DNA of 64,000 nt, from positions 88,564 to 152,563 of the forward strand of contig CAINNJ010000010.1 in the NCBI GenBank assembly GCA_903851195.1, written 5' to 3'. Every line of letters starts with the position of its first letter. The first letter of the stretch is position 1. Below the pieces are notes generated by a model. It did no database searches. It worked only from the letters and a program-made list of their open reading frames with translations, and was not told the origin of the DNA. Both the position numbers and the translations under genes were made by a program. This DNA is from an uncultured Acidobacteriia bacterium (GTDB taxonomy: Bacteria; Acidobacteriota; Terriglobia; Bryobacterales; Bryobacteraceae). Positions 19,713 through 28,339 of the stretch are shown here, one piece after another.

Positions 19713-21341
19713 TCATCGAATCGCGCTCCGCACGCGTTCCAGAGCCTCTTTCGCCTGCACCGCTTCGGGCGCCAGCCGGACCGCCGCTTCGAACTGATCC
19801 GCCGCCTCCCGCAGCCGCCCCGCCTGCTCGGTCGCGATACCCAGTTCGAAGCGCGTCACGTAATCGTCCGGCGCCGCCGCCGCCACCCGCTGCAGTTCCG
19901 GAATCGCCTTCGCGAAATCTTTCCGCTCGATCAGCGCCACCCCCAGATCCCGCCGCGCCAGCAAATTCCCCGGATCCGCCCCCAGAATGCCGCGCAGCTT
20001 CACGATCGCCGCCTCCGGACGCTTCCGTGACAGCAGGTCCACCGCCTCTTCATAATCGAGCAGCAACGGCAGCCGGTCTTTCGGATCCGCCGAAGCCTGC
20101 TTCCCCACGCCTCGCGGACCCGGCGCCAGATACCCCAAAGACTCCAGCACCTCTTTCTTCCGCTGCGGATCGCCCGTGTTCGCCGCAGCACTCACCGGAG
20201 CAGTCGCCGGAGCCGCCGAAAACTTCGCCAGTTGCGCCCGCATCGTAGCCGCCTGGGCCGCATTCGCCGTCACCAGATTCCGGCGTTCCCCTGGGTCTTT
20301 CGACAGATCGTACAGTTCCGGCTTCGGCGCATCGATGAACTTCCAGCCGCCGGACCGCAGACTGCGCAGCGCCGCCCACCCGAAGCTGTCCCGCGCGTAA
20401 ACGCTCTCCGAAAACACCACCCGCGCCGACCCGTCCAGCACGCTCTTTCCCTGAAAGCTCGCTGGCGCCGGAATCTTCAAAAAATCGAGGACGCTCGGCG
20501 CGATTTCCACCAGCCCCACCGGCTGCTCCACCCGCGCCGGAAGCTTTGCGGCGCCCTGCGGCCAGTGCACGATCAGCGGCACATGCAGTGTGCTCTCGTA
20601 GATGAAATACCCGTGGTCGGATTCGCCGTGATCCCCCAGCCCCTCGCCGTGATCCGACGTCAGCACCACCAGCGACCGGTCCCACCACCCCGCCTTCCGC
20701 AGCGTCTCCTGAAACGCCCCCAGCAGTTGATCGACAGCCCCCACCTGCGCGTCGTACGAGCCCAGCGTATACGGCTTATGCACATCGAACAGATGAATAA
20801 ACACGAACACCGGCTGATTCGGATGCGCGACGAGCCACTGATTCGCCGCCCGCAGCACCAGCGCCCCGGGCCGCCGTTCCCGCGCCGAATAGCTGTTGCC
20901 GTTCCCGCCCGACAACATCTCCCCGGAGAGCCGCGAAAACGCGCCGAACCGGAACGGACTGTCGTAAGTATCGAACCCGCGATCGAGCCCCAGTTCCCGC
21001 TCCAGAAAAATACTGCCGATGAACGCCGCCGTCTGATAGCCGCGCGCCTTCAACACGGACGCCAGCGTCACCGCGCTCTTCGGTACGCTCCCCGCGTTTT
21101 CTTCCACGTGATTCGCATACGGATACGTGGACGTGAAAAGCACCGTGTGGGAAGGCAGCGTGAGCGGGATCTGCGACTCCGCCGCCGTGAATAGCGTCCC
21201 GCCCTGCGCCGCCCAGCTCATCAGATGCGGCGCTCGCCGCGTGTCCACATGATCGGCACGCAGCGTGTCCACCGAGATCACGAATACCGGCGTCTGCGCA
21301 GCACAAAACGCCGCCCCCGCGAAGAAGAGAGCGAGTCTCAC
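19713..21341 (-). CDS. Sulfatase-fold (alkaline phosphatase superfamily) exported protein with C-terminal TPR repeats
   Basis: A 16-residue signal peptide precedes an alkaline-phosphatase-superfamily domain: metal ligand region FVISVDTLRADHV (Asp25), nucleophile region IPLTLPSHTVL, and TSDHGEGLGDHGESDHG late in the domain. The residue at the formylglycine position is Thr61, not Cys or Ser, so modification by the sulfatase-maturation system is not expected. A phosphatase, phosphodiesterase or transferase activity is possible. Residues about 430-542 form TPR-like helices (GNLLARRDLGVALIERKDFAKAIPELQRVAAAAPDDYVTRFELG). It is the last gene of a coupled series; its start overlaps the redoxin stop by 4 bases. 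Confidence 0.87.
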   Translation of the reverse strand: MRLALFFAGAAFCAAQTPVFVISVDTLRADHVDTRRAPHLMSWAAQGGTLFTAAESQIPLTLPSHTVLFTSTYPYANHVEENAGSVPKSAVTLASVLKARGYQTAAFIGSIFLERELGLDRGFDTYDSPFRFGAFSRLSGEMLSGGNGNSYSARERRPGALVLRAANQWLVAHPNQPVFVFIHLFDVHKPYTLGSYDAQVGAVDQLLGAFQETLRKAGWWDRSLVVLTSDHGEGLGDHGESDHGYFIYESTLHVPLIVHWPQGAAKLPARVEQPVGLVEIAPSVLDFLKIPAPASFQGKSVLDGSARVVFSESVYARDSFGWAALRSLRSGGWKFIDAPKPELYDLSKDPGERRNLVTANAAQAATMRAQLAKFSAAPATAPVSAAANTGDPQRKKEVLESLGYLAPGPRGVGKQASADPKDRLPLLLDYEEAVDLLSRKRPEAAIVKLRGILGADPGNLLARRDLGVALIERKDFAKAIPELQRVAAAAPDDYVTRFELGIATEQAGRLREAADQFEAAVRLAPEAVQAKEALERVRSAIR

Positions 21342-21910
21342 TGCTTCTTGAACGCGGAAAGATCGGGGATATAGCAGCCCACCGACGGCACTTCCGGCTT
21401 CGCGACAGGCCGCCCGCTCAGCACGGCGTCCAGCGAATCCCGCAGATCGCGCTCCGTCACCACGCGCCGCGGCTTCCCCAGACGGGCGTAAAAATTGTCG
21501 ATGCGCCCGCGATACGCAATCGACTCATCGTCCCGGATCACCACTGCCTGCGGCGTGATCGTCGCGCCCGCCGCCGCCACCAGCGCATGCGTGCGATCCA
21601 CGATCTTCGGATACGCGCCGTGCCCGTAATCCGCCGCGTGCTTCCGCGCCTCGGCATCGGACAGCGTGGGGTCCGTGTAGACCAGCGCGCAACTCACGCC
21701 CCGCGAGCCGAACTCATCGCAGATGCGCCGGATCTCATGCGAGTAATAATTGGAAATCGGGCAGTCCTGCGTCACGAAAAACAACGCCTGGATGTGCCCC
21801 TTTTCCACCTGCAGCGGACGCCGCTCCACGCCCTCCACATCCGGCACCTGGATACCCGGATGCGCGATCCGCGAAAGAGCCGCCAGCGCGAGCGTAAGGA
21901 ACCAGATCAT
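21338..21910 (-). CDS. Exported redoxin/thioredoxin-like protein
   Basis: Thioredoxin-fold protein of 190 residues with a short N-terminal hydrophobic export segment. The active-site region reads FFVTQDCPISNYYSHEIRRI: one cysteine in a CPxS form, without the second Cys of CxxC. A second conserved-looking cysteine sits near the C-terminus (VPSVGCYIPD). This pairing is seen in redoxin domains that planctomycetes and acidobacteria fuse or pair with cytochrome c and copper-monooxygenase domains. Coupling is tight: its ATG overlaps the stop of the cytochrome/copper gene by 4 bases, and its own stop overlaps the next start by 4 bases. A metal-delivery or thiol-redox role for its partner is inferred. 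Confidence 0.82.
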   Translation of the reverse strand: MIWFLTLALAALSRIAHPGIQVPDVEGVERRPLQVEKGHIQALFFVTQDCPISNYYSHEIRRICDEFGSRGVSCALVYTDPTLSDAEARKHAADYGHGAYPKIVDRTHALVAAAGATITPQAVVIRDDESIAYRGRIDNFYARLGKPRRVVTERDLRDSLDAVLSGRPVAKPEVPSVGCYIPDLSAFKKQ

Positions 21911-23253
21911 TGCGCGAGCAGCGCCTGCACCTTCGCTGCCATCGACGGATCTTTCATGATCCGCTCACGTGCCCTGTCGGTCGTGTGCTTCCGGTAATCG
22001 CGCCGAACCGTGTTCAGATCCGCCTCCTCATGGGGCACCGCAATCAGGGTCAGGCTCCCCATTTCATCCTTCGACTGCTCGCCCCACGCCACCGGAATCG
22101 GCGGACTCGACGGATTTCGCGGATTTCCCGCCGAATTATCCCAATGAATTTCGGCCTCGAGTTTCGTCCCCTTCGGCAGCGACACGAAATCCTGGAAGAA
22201 ATACCGGTCCTGCCACGCGAAATCCCAGTCCGTGATGTGCAGCAGCGTTTTCGTCTCGCCGGAAGGCAACGTCGCCGTCATCTGCATGACCTTGCCGATA
22301 TAGTGCGCATGAGCCGAGATGCCGACCGCATCCACGGCCGCGGGCAGCGTATACGAATCCCGGATCACGAAATCCTTCTCGCCCGCCGGAATGTCCAGGC
22401 CGGAGAACAGGGAATACACCGGCGGCAACTGAATCGCCGTGAGTGTCCGCTTCGGGGCTTCCTTCGCGAAATACAGCCCGATCAGGGACTTCTCCGCCTC
22501 CGCCTTGCCGTCCGGATGGAAGTGATACTGAATTACCAGGTCGGAGCCTTTGGTCACGCTCATCGCCAGGCCTTCCGGAAAGAAATGCGGTTGCGCGCCC
22601 AGCGCCCAACCACCCAGCGGAACCGACGCGCCGCCCGCCCGCATGCCCGCGAATCCCGGTTCCGTGCCTTCCTGCTGCCGCTCGTGAACCTTCCCCACCG
22701 GATCCGCAAAGTACAGAACGTGGTGCACCACCGCCCGCGCCGTGAGCCGCATGTCGATCGCTGTGACCCACTTGTCTTCCGTCAGGCCGAGCGGAATCGC
22801 GATATTCCGGTAAATATCCGCTCCGTCCGCCGGAATATGATAAGCGGCCGGCATCTCGACCACCAGATCCGGTTCGCCCAGCCGCCAGCCCGACTTGAAC
22901 TCCGGCGGCGCGGTCTTATCGGCAGGCGAGCCTTCCGGCATCCCCGCCTTCACCCACTCCTGCAACAGCGCGATCTCGCTGTCCGTCAGCCGCCGCTCGT
23001 CGCGGTACGGAAAGGAAGCCGGCACCGCCTTCCACGGCGGCATCTGCCGGCTCGCCGTCACCGCAGCGATCAGCTTCGCTTTCTTCGCAACGTCCTGATA
23101 GGAGAGCAGCGAAAACGGCGCCGCCTCGCCTGGCCGGTGGCAGGACGAGCAGTTCTGGTAAATGATGGGAGCGATCTGTTTATTGAAACTCACCCGCTGT
23201 GCGCCGAGCACGCCCGGCAGACACACCAACGCCAACACCAACCGAAGTTGCAT
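21907..23253 (-). CDS. Cytochrome c fused to a copper type II (PHM-like) monooxygenase domain, exported
   Basis: 448 residues after the chosen ATG, which begins a good signal peptide (cleavage near VLGAQ). A monohaem cytochrome c follows: C35-S-S-C-H39 with Met71 in RQMPPW as probable axial ligand. The rest resembles the two cupredoxin-like domains of ascorbate-dependent copper monooxygenases: H177-H178 in VVHHVLYF, H244 and H246 in QYHFHPDG, H315 and H317 in SAHAHYIGKVMQM, with Met323 and Met325 close by. These can supply CuH- and CuM-like sites. The upstream frame is open for 93 more codons with no similarity. It begins 23 bases after the TonB-like gene stop and is coupled to the redoxin gene. 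Confidence 0.85.
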   Translation of the reverse strand: MQLRLVLALVCLPGVLGAQRVSFNKQIAPIIYQNCSSCHRPGEAAPFSLLSYQDVAKKAKLIAAVTASRQMPPWKAVPASFPYRDERRLTDSEIALLQEWVKAGMPEGSPADKTAPPEFKSGWRLGEPDLVVEMPAAYHIPADGADIYRNIAIPLGLTEDKWVTAIDMRLTARAVVHHVLYFADPVGKVHERQQEGTEPGFAGMRAGGASVPLGGWALGAQPHFFPEGLAMSVTKGSDLVIQYHFHPDGKAEAEKSLIGLYFAKEAPKRTLTAIQLPPVYSLFSGLDIPAGEKDFVIRDSYTLPAAVDAVGISAHAHYIGKVMQMTATLPSGETKTLLHITDWDFAWQDRYFFQDFVSLPKGTKLEAEIHWDNSAGNPRNPSSPPIPVAWGEQSKDEMGSLTLIAVPHEEADLNTVRRDYRKHTTDRARERIMKDPSMAAKVQALLAQ

Positions 23254-23276
23254 ATTTGTCTTTAGAATAACGTCGC

Positions 23277-25076
23277 TCAGAATACGAAAGCGAGTCCGCC
23301 CCGCAGGCTGCGTGGCGCGTTCACCAGCAGTAACTGTCGGCCGCCCGGCATATTCACCGGCAGATAGCCCTGCGCGAGCAGGTTCCGCATCTCCGCTGAC
23401 GCCTCGATGCGCCACGGCACGCCTGGAATGGAAGGAATTTGCTGGCGAACCATGAAGTTCAGCCCCGGCCCCGGCCGCGTCGATTGCGTCAGGAACTGCG
23501 GGCCCGGCAGCGCCGACGAGTAATCCGCCCACTGGTAGCTGGCCACGAATCTTGAACCGGTTTCCTTCACCGTTCCGGATGCCCGCAGCGTCACGGCCGG
23601 GCGCTGCTGCGATTCCATGAACTGCCGCAGATCGTCCGCGCTCGACACCGCCGGACCACCCGTTCGGACCGCCATGACGCCGACCGTGCCGTAGGTCGCC
23701 GTCAGCTTGTAATTCTCGCCCAGATCTTGGGTCACCGAAGCCGTGTACCCGGTCGTTTCGAATCGCCCGGCGTTGAACAGCGCGCTGCCCGAGAACAGAT
23801 CCGGCAGCAGGTCGCCCGGAAACAGACTCCCGTCGGGATGCGCGATCGTCAGCGTATTGTTGCTGACGCTCTCGTTATAGACCGAAACCCGGTACTCACG
23901 GGATCCGAACTTCTCCGTGACACCCACTTCATAATCGTCGCCGCGCTGCAGGCGTGTCCGTCCATTGTCGAGCGTGACCCGGGGGATGAGCGAAAGCGCC
24001 GTCACTTCGCGCTGCAGATCCGCATTCTGATCCGAGGCGTTCAGTCCCAGTTCCGGCCGCGCATTGCCGGATGTGTACGTGACATCGAGGAATCCGCGCG
24101 GCAGCGCATAGGTCAGCCGCGCATAAGGACTGAAATAATGAAGCCGTTCGAGGAACGAGACCATGTCGATCTGCGCTCCGTACTCCACGCTGAGCGAATC
24201 GCTGAGCTGTGTCTTGTCCGCCAGACTCACCGCGATCGAGCGAATTGCGGGCAGGGAACCGTCGGCTCCGCTGGCGCTTCCGGTCACCCCATGAAACGGC
24301 AGGAAAATCTGCCGCATCGTCACCGAAACCGCGGGGCTGGCACTGCCGATATCTCGCTGAAAAGTCGTCCGAATGGCCGCCGTGGGCGATCCCGACGCCG
24401 TTCCATACCCCACGTTGCCGCTGAACTTGAGATGCGTCCCGCCGTAGACCGAAGTCGCAAACGCGAACTGCGTACCCAGATCCGCTTCACCGATGCTGCC
24501 TGCCGTCTCCCCGCCGTCGCTGGCGGAAATCCGTACCAGACCGCGCGAGTCGCTGAATAAAGACGCCCGTTCCAGACTCCCGGCCGCCCGCGCTCGCTGC
24601 GAGTTCAGTTCCGGCAGCATGCGCAGAATCGGACGCAGTGCCGAATCGGCCCGCAACGTCCACTTCCAGTCGTCGCTCATCAATCCGGAAGGCGTGGGCG
24701 ACGTCGCGACCAGCTGAATCGAACTGAAAACGCGGGAAAGATTGACCTCGAGCAGGCTCCGCATCCCTGGCCGGACTGCGACAAATTCTTTAACAGCGGG
24801 AACGAAACTGGCGAAGCTGACTCGGACGGAATACAGATCGGGAAGAAGATCGTCGAACGTGAAGTTGCCGGCAAAATCGGTGCCGGACCGCTGCAGCACC
24901 TTGTCCTGCTTGTTGTACAACATGACGATGGCGCCCACTTGTGGACGCCCCGCCGAATCGGTCACCAGGCCGCTGAGTTGTCCCGCGATCCGAACGGGTC
25001 CGCCAGCGAGCAGAGGGGACACGGGCAGCAGCGCCGTGGTCACCAGACCGACGATCATCGCCTTCGCGCCTCGCAT
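23277..25076 (-). CDS. Carboxypeptidase-regulatory-domain outer-membrane beta-barrel protein (TonB-receptor-like)
   Basis: Signal peptide (residues 1-24), then a carboxypeptidase-regulatory-like beta domain (GLVTDSAGRPQVGAIVMLYNKQ ... SGTDFAGNFTFDDLLPDLYSV), then about 470 residues of alternating amphipathic strands ending in the outer-membrane beta-signal GGLAFVF with a C-terminal Phe. No clear TonB box or plug is apparent, and at 599 residues it is shorter than Oar-type receptors. The start is well supported: AAAGGAG lies about 5 bases upstream. It heads the series cytochrome/copper protein, redoxin, sulfatase-like protein. This suggests a surface or periplasmic module, with the barrel as the outer-membrane part. 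Confidence 0.8.
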   Translation of the reverse strand: MRGAKAMIVGLVTTALLPVSPLLAGGPVRIAGQLSGLVTDSAGRPQVGAIVMLYNKQDKVLQRSGTDFAGNFTFDDLLPDLYSVRVSFASFVPAVKEFVAVRPGMRSLLEVNLSRVFSSIQLVATSPTPSGLMSDDWKWTLRADSALRPILRMLPELNSQRARAAGSLERASLFSDSRGLVRISASDGGETAGSIGEADLGTQFAFATSVYGGTHLKFSGNVGYGTASGSPTAAIRTTFQRDIGSASPAVSVTMRQIFLPFHGVTGSASGADGSLPAIRSIAVSLADKTQLSDSLSVEYGAQIDMVSFLERLHYFSPYARLTYALPRGFLDVTYTSGNARPELGLNASDQNADLQREVTALSLIPRVTLDNGRTRLQRGDDYEVGVTEKFGSREYRVSVYNESVSNNTLTIAHPDGSLFPGDLLPDLFSGSALFNAGRFETTGYTASVTQDLGENYKLTATYGTVGVMAVRTGGPAVSSADDLRQFMESQQRPAVTLRASGTVKETGSRFVASYQWADYSSALPGPQFLTQSTRPGPGLNFMVRQQIPSIPGVPWRIEASAEMRNLLAQGYLPVNMPGGRQLLLVNAPRSLRGGLAFVF

Positions 25077-25128
25077 CCTGCTCCTTTCCCCCGCCCGTGA
25101 CTCCGCCGGACAGAAAGAGGTACCCGCT

Positions 25129-26808
25129 CTAGTTTACCGTAAAGTTGGTCTGCTGCTGCAGCGTCTGATTGCCCTTCTTATCGGTCGCTTTCACCTTGAG
25201 GGTGTACGCGCCGGGCGCCATGGCTTTCAGCGGCAGCAGTTTTTCAATGGTGACCTGGTTGGCCGAAGCGTTCGGAATCTTCGACAAATCTTCCGTAAAG
25301 TTCAGCACCGGCTCCGGCGTGCCTACCTTATTAATCTCGTAGGTGATCTCCCCGCTGGGCTTCTGCGTCTTCTCGTCCGGAGCGAAATTGTAGACCTGCA
25401 GATAGATCCCCATCTTTTCGTCGCGGTTGAACTTGTCGCCCAGCCGCGGCCGCACTTTCGTGTCGCCGATGGAGAACATCCCGCCGCCAATGCTTTTGGT
25501 CGGCAGCTTTTCAATCGTATCGGCCAGAATCAGGCTGCTCGACGCCAGTTTCTCTTCGTCGAAGTGCGGAACGTCCAGCGCCACTTCGTAGTTGTTCACG
25601 TTGCCGCCGACAATGTCCTTCGCCACGATGTTCAGGCGATACCGGCTCGGCGCCAGCGGAATCGACTGCTGATAAATCGAGCGCTGCGCCGTCAGTTTCT
25701 GCAGCATCTCCGGCGCGATGGTGATTTCGAGCGGCTTTTCGAACGTCGTCACCGGCCGGCGCGTCATCGTCGTCACGCGGCCGAACAGGTTAATGACGGA
25801 TTTCTGCACGCCGTCTTTCTGCTGGAACTGCAGGTCCTTGTTCTCGAACTGCACCGTGACGTTCGCCAGCACGGACGATTCGGTCACGCGCACATAATCC
25901 ACGCGAACCAGCATCGGCAGCACGTTGAACGTAATGCGCGTATTGACCAGCGCTTCCAGATCTTTGAACTTGACCGGCGGCGCTTTCTGCAATTTAGCGA
26001 ACTGTTCGAGACGCGTGAACTCATCCATACTGGCCGGCGTTCCGCCCAGCGGCGTGCCGAGGTGCGTGCCGTCGGTGCGCTGGAAGCGGGCGGTCTTGGT
26101 GCTGAGACCCATCTGTTCGGACAGCGTCAGACCGGCGTTCGGAACATAAAGAAGGGCGTCTTTTTCCGACGGATCCATCGTCATGCGGTACTCGCCCGTC
26201 ATCGTCGGATCGACGAACTCGATATTCACGTCGTTGCCGATGCCTTCGATATACCGGTAACGCCAGTCTTCGAACGGATACGTCGAGGTTTCACCGCCGC
26301 CTTCCGCCGAGGGGCGCTGATAGCTGCCGCCCGAGGGATGCGAATCGATTTCATCGGGCGGCCCGAAAGTAATATAGATACGGCCGCGGTCGCTCTTCCA
26401 GCCCGGAATACCGGACGCGTAATGCTCGTTGGCATACGCAATCCGGCGGTAATGCTCTTCTTTATACTCGTTTTCCACCGTGTCCGGCGTCGGGTCGCGG
26501 CGCAGCCAGAACTGCTCCACGAACTGCTCGCGCTCTTCGTCGGTGGCGAACTGCTTGAAGGCTTTGCGCTCTTCTTCCGTGATGATGTACGAGACGTCCT
26601 CGTTCAGCCACTTCTTCCACGGTGTCTCGAGTTCTTTCTTGAGACGCGCTTCCTTCTGTTTGCGCTGCTTATCGGTCAGCGGCTTCGCCACGGTTTCCCG
26701 GGGAGCCGCCGCCGCGGACTTCTTTTTTGAGTCCTGGGCAATGGAGGGCGCTACAGCAAGAAGGAGAGTCAGGCCAAGCGACGAGACCCAAAGACCCTTT
26801 GTACTCAT
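25129..26808 (-). CDS. GWxTD domain-containing exported protein
   Basis: Signal peptide (residues 1-24), a short Lys/Ala linker, then the GWxTD domain: WLNEDVSYIITEEERKAFKQ, FVEQFWLRRDPTPDTVENEYKEEHYRRIAYAN, and SGIPGWKSDRGRIYITFGPPDEI, where the GWKSDRG block is the family signature. The C-terminal half is beta-rich with a final immunoglobulin-like repeat (KVKATDKKGNQTLQQ). The family is common in acidobacteria and Bacteroidetes and has no settled function. Length 559 residues is typical. The ATG has GAGGA about 12 bases upstream. It lies 52 bases upstream of the TonB-like barrel gene on the same strand and could belong to the same unit. Confidence 0.85.
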   Translation of the reverse strand: MSTKGLWVSSLGLTLLLAVAPSIAQDSKKKSAAAAPRETVAKPLTDKQRKQKEARLKKELETPWKKWLNEDVSYIITEEERKAFKQFATDEEREQFVEQFWLRRDPTPDTVENEYKEEHYRRIAYANEHYASGIPGWKSDRGRIYITFGPPDEIDSHPSGGSYQRPSAEGGGETSTYPFEDWRYRYIEGIGNDVNIEFVDPTMTGEYRMTMDPSEKDALLYVPNAGLTLSEQMGLSTKTARFQRTDGTHLGTPLGGTPASMDEFTRLEQFAKLQKAPPVKFKDLEALVNTRITFNVLPMLVRVDYVRVTESSVLANVTVQFENKDLQFQQKDGVQKSVINLFGRVTTMTRRPVTTFEKPLEITIAPEMLQKLTAQRSIYQQSIPLAPSRYRLNIVAKDIVGGNVNNYEVALDVPHFDEEKLASSSLILADTIEKLPTKSIGGGMFSIGDTKVRPRLGDKFNRDEKMGIYLQVYNFAPDEKTQKPSGEITYEINKVGTPEPVLNFTEDLSKIPNASANQVTIEKLLPLKAMAPGAYTLKVKATDKKGNQTLQQQTNFTVN

Positions 26809-26880
26809 TTAATTATGTGTCCTCGGGAAAACTTAAGTATCTTCCAGTGTAACTCAGACGCGAGGCACGGAAAAAGGGTT

Positions 26881-27333
26881 TCAGGCCGCCTTTCCCCGCG
26901 CGAGCGGAGCCGGAGCGGACCGCACCAGCCACGCGGCAACCCCCGCGCAAACCGTGATCAGCGCCGAAAAAGCCACCGGAGCGGCGAAAAAATAAACCCG
27001 GCTGAGCACCAGACAAGCCAGTTGCACCGCGAAGAAACTCCAGCCCAGACCCCCGATCGCTTCCGGCGCCCGCCGCGCCATTCCCGCCAGATGCCAGGCC
27101 ACCAGCGCCGCGAACAGCAGATAGGCGCTCACAAACAGGCCGAAACCGGCGTAGAAGCCGTAGAAAGTAAAGTTGCCGCCGTTGGCGGAGAATCGGACGG
27201 TATGCATCGCATCCAGCACCGCCCGCGATTCCACGGTCGGCGGCGCGAAGGTCAGAAATCCCATGGTGTGACCCGCGGCGAAAAGAACCAGAAGCACGGC
27301 GGCGATTCGATAAAGATTACTTGCGTAAGTCAT
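26881..27333 (-). CDS. Four-helix membrane protein of unknown function (LIC_13387-like)
   Basis: Hydrophobic protein of 150 residues with four predicted membrane helices (about residues 8-26, 55-80, 95-115 and 118-140). The GHTMGFLTF segment after the first helix, then FSANGGNFTFYGFYAGFGLF, matches a small family of bacterial membrane proteins often annotated as LIC_13387-like. No catalytic motif is present. A cluster of CTTAC/GTAAG repeats overlaps the start codon, suggesting control by a repressor; no regulator gene is adjacent. Function unknown. Confidence 0.75.
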   Translation of the reverse strand: MTYASNLYRIAAVLLVLFAAGHTMGFLTFAPPTVESRAVLDAMHTVRFSANGGNFTFYGFYAGFGLFVSAYLLFAALVAWHLAGMARRAPEAIGGLGWSFFAVQLACLVLSRVYFFAAPVAFSALITVCAGVAAWLVRSAPAPLARGKAA

Positions 27334-27358
27334 AGCTTACGGTAAGTCTATGCTTACG
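27320..27358. promoter_or_regulatory. Candidate operator: three CTTACG/CGTAAG repeats over the start of the membrane protein gene
   Basis: CGTAAG at 27324-27329, the palindrome CTTAC-G-GTAAG at 27336-27346, and CTTACG again at 27353-27358 lie within 39 bases spanning the ATG of the minus-strand gene. The spacing (about 12 and 17 bases) is compatible with a dimeric repressor of the TetR type, which is an inference only. Confidence 0.4.
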
Positions 27359-27370
27359 GATTGCCCGCCG

Positions 27371-28339
27371 TCAACTGGTTTCCAGAGCCCCGCCGCAACT
27401 CGACCCCGCCCCCGCCGTGCACCCGAAACAATGCGCCGCCGTCGCGATCCCCTCACCGGTCAGGCCGCTGAAATCCTGAAAATCCCACACCGTGCGCCTG
27501 CGCCCGCCCAGCCCGATCTCCAGCATCTGATTGAAATCGCAATCGTAGAGCGTCCCGTCCCAGCCCACGCTGACCAGGCTCCGGCACATCAGCCCCGGCA
27601 CGGTCGCAGGATTGAAGTGCTCATCGAGCAGCTTCATGTAACCCGGCAGTTTGCCGCTCCGCTCCAGGTCGGAACGGAACCGGCTGATCGGCATATTGGT
27701 AATCGTGAACAGCCGGTTGAACTCGATGCCGAACCCGTCCCGCAGTTGCCTCTTGTAATCCGCCTCCAGCCTCCCCTGTTCCGGAGGCAGCGATCCGCCC
27801 AGCGGATTGTAGACCAGATTCAGTTCGAGCGACGACCCCGCCTTCCCGTACCCGAGCGCATTCAGTTCCCGCAACGCCCGGATGCTCTTGTCGAACACCC
27901 CGCGTCCGCGCTGCGCATCCACATTGTCCGCCGTGTAACAAGGCAGACTCGCCACCACCTGCACCCGATGCGCCGCCAGAAACTCGCCCAGGTCCTCACA
28001 CCCGCGCTCGAACAGCACCGTCAGATTGCACCGGTCGATCACCGCCCGCCCCAGTTCCCGCGACCGCCCCACCAGCCGCCGAAAATTCGGATTCAGTTCC
28101 GGCGCCCCGCCCGTAATATCCACCTGCATAATCGAAGGCGTCGCCTCCAGCAACTCCAGCAGCCGCTCCGCCACCGCCTCCGTCATGATCTCCGTGCGCT
28201 TCGGACCCGCGTCCACGTGGCAATGGAGACAAGCCTGATTGCACAGCTTGCCGACGTTGATCTGCAGCGTCGCAGTCGCCCCGCGACGCAGCGGCTCCAA
28301 TCCGTGCCGCAGCAGCGCGGCCTCAAAGTCGAAACTCAT
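27371..28339 (-). CDS. arsS: ArsS-type radical SAM/Cys-rich protein (arsenosugar biosynthesis family)
   Basis: Radical SAM enzyme of the rSAM/Cys-rich (TIGR04167-type) family that contains ArsS of arsenosugar synthesis. The 4Fe-4S motif is C33xxxC37xxC40 (LCNQACLHC), followed by VDITGGAPELNPNF, the SAM-binding GGxP-type segment. The C-terminal domain has MCRSLVSVGWDGTLYDCDFNQ and ends with HCFGCTAGAGSSCGG (C304, C307, C315), the Cys-rich tail that in some relatives carries selenocysteine. Length 322 residues is normal. It overlaps the upstream oxidoreductase gene by 4 bases. No arsM methyltransferase is present in the window, so an arsenic role is inferred from family membership only. Confidence 0.85.
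   Translation of the reverse strand: MSFDFEAALLRHGLEPLRRGATATLQINVGKLCNQACLHCHVDAGPKRTEIMTEAVAERLLELLEATPSIMQVDITGGAPELNPNFRRLVGRSRELGRAVIDRCNLTVLFERGCEDLGEFLAAHRVQVVASLPCYTADNVDAQRGRGVFDKSIRALRELNALGYGKAGSSLELNLVYNPLGGSLPPEQGRLEADYKRQLRDGFGIEFNRLFTITNMPISRFRSDLERSGKLPGYMKLLDEHFNPATVPGLMCRSLVSVGWDGTLYDCDFNQMLEIGLGGRRRTVWDFQDFSGLTGEGIATAAHCFGCTAGAGSSCGGALETS

Noticed and set aside
15999..20030. A 1343-codon open frame on the plus strand running across five genes
   Set aside because: It is antisense to, or out of frame with, the photolyase, SDR, DUF1080 and sulfatase-like genes, all of which have clear motifs. Its composition is Arg/Pro/His-rich, the usual by-product of GC-rich codon bias.
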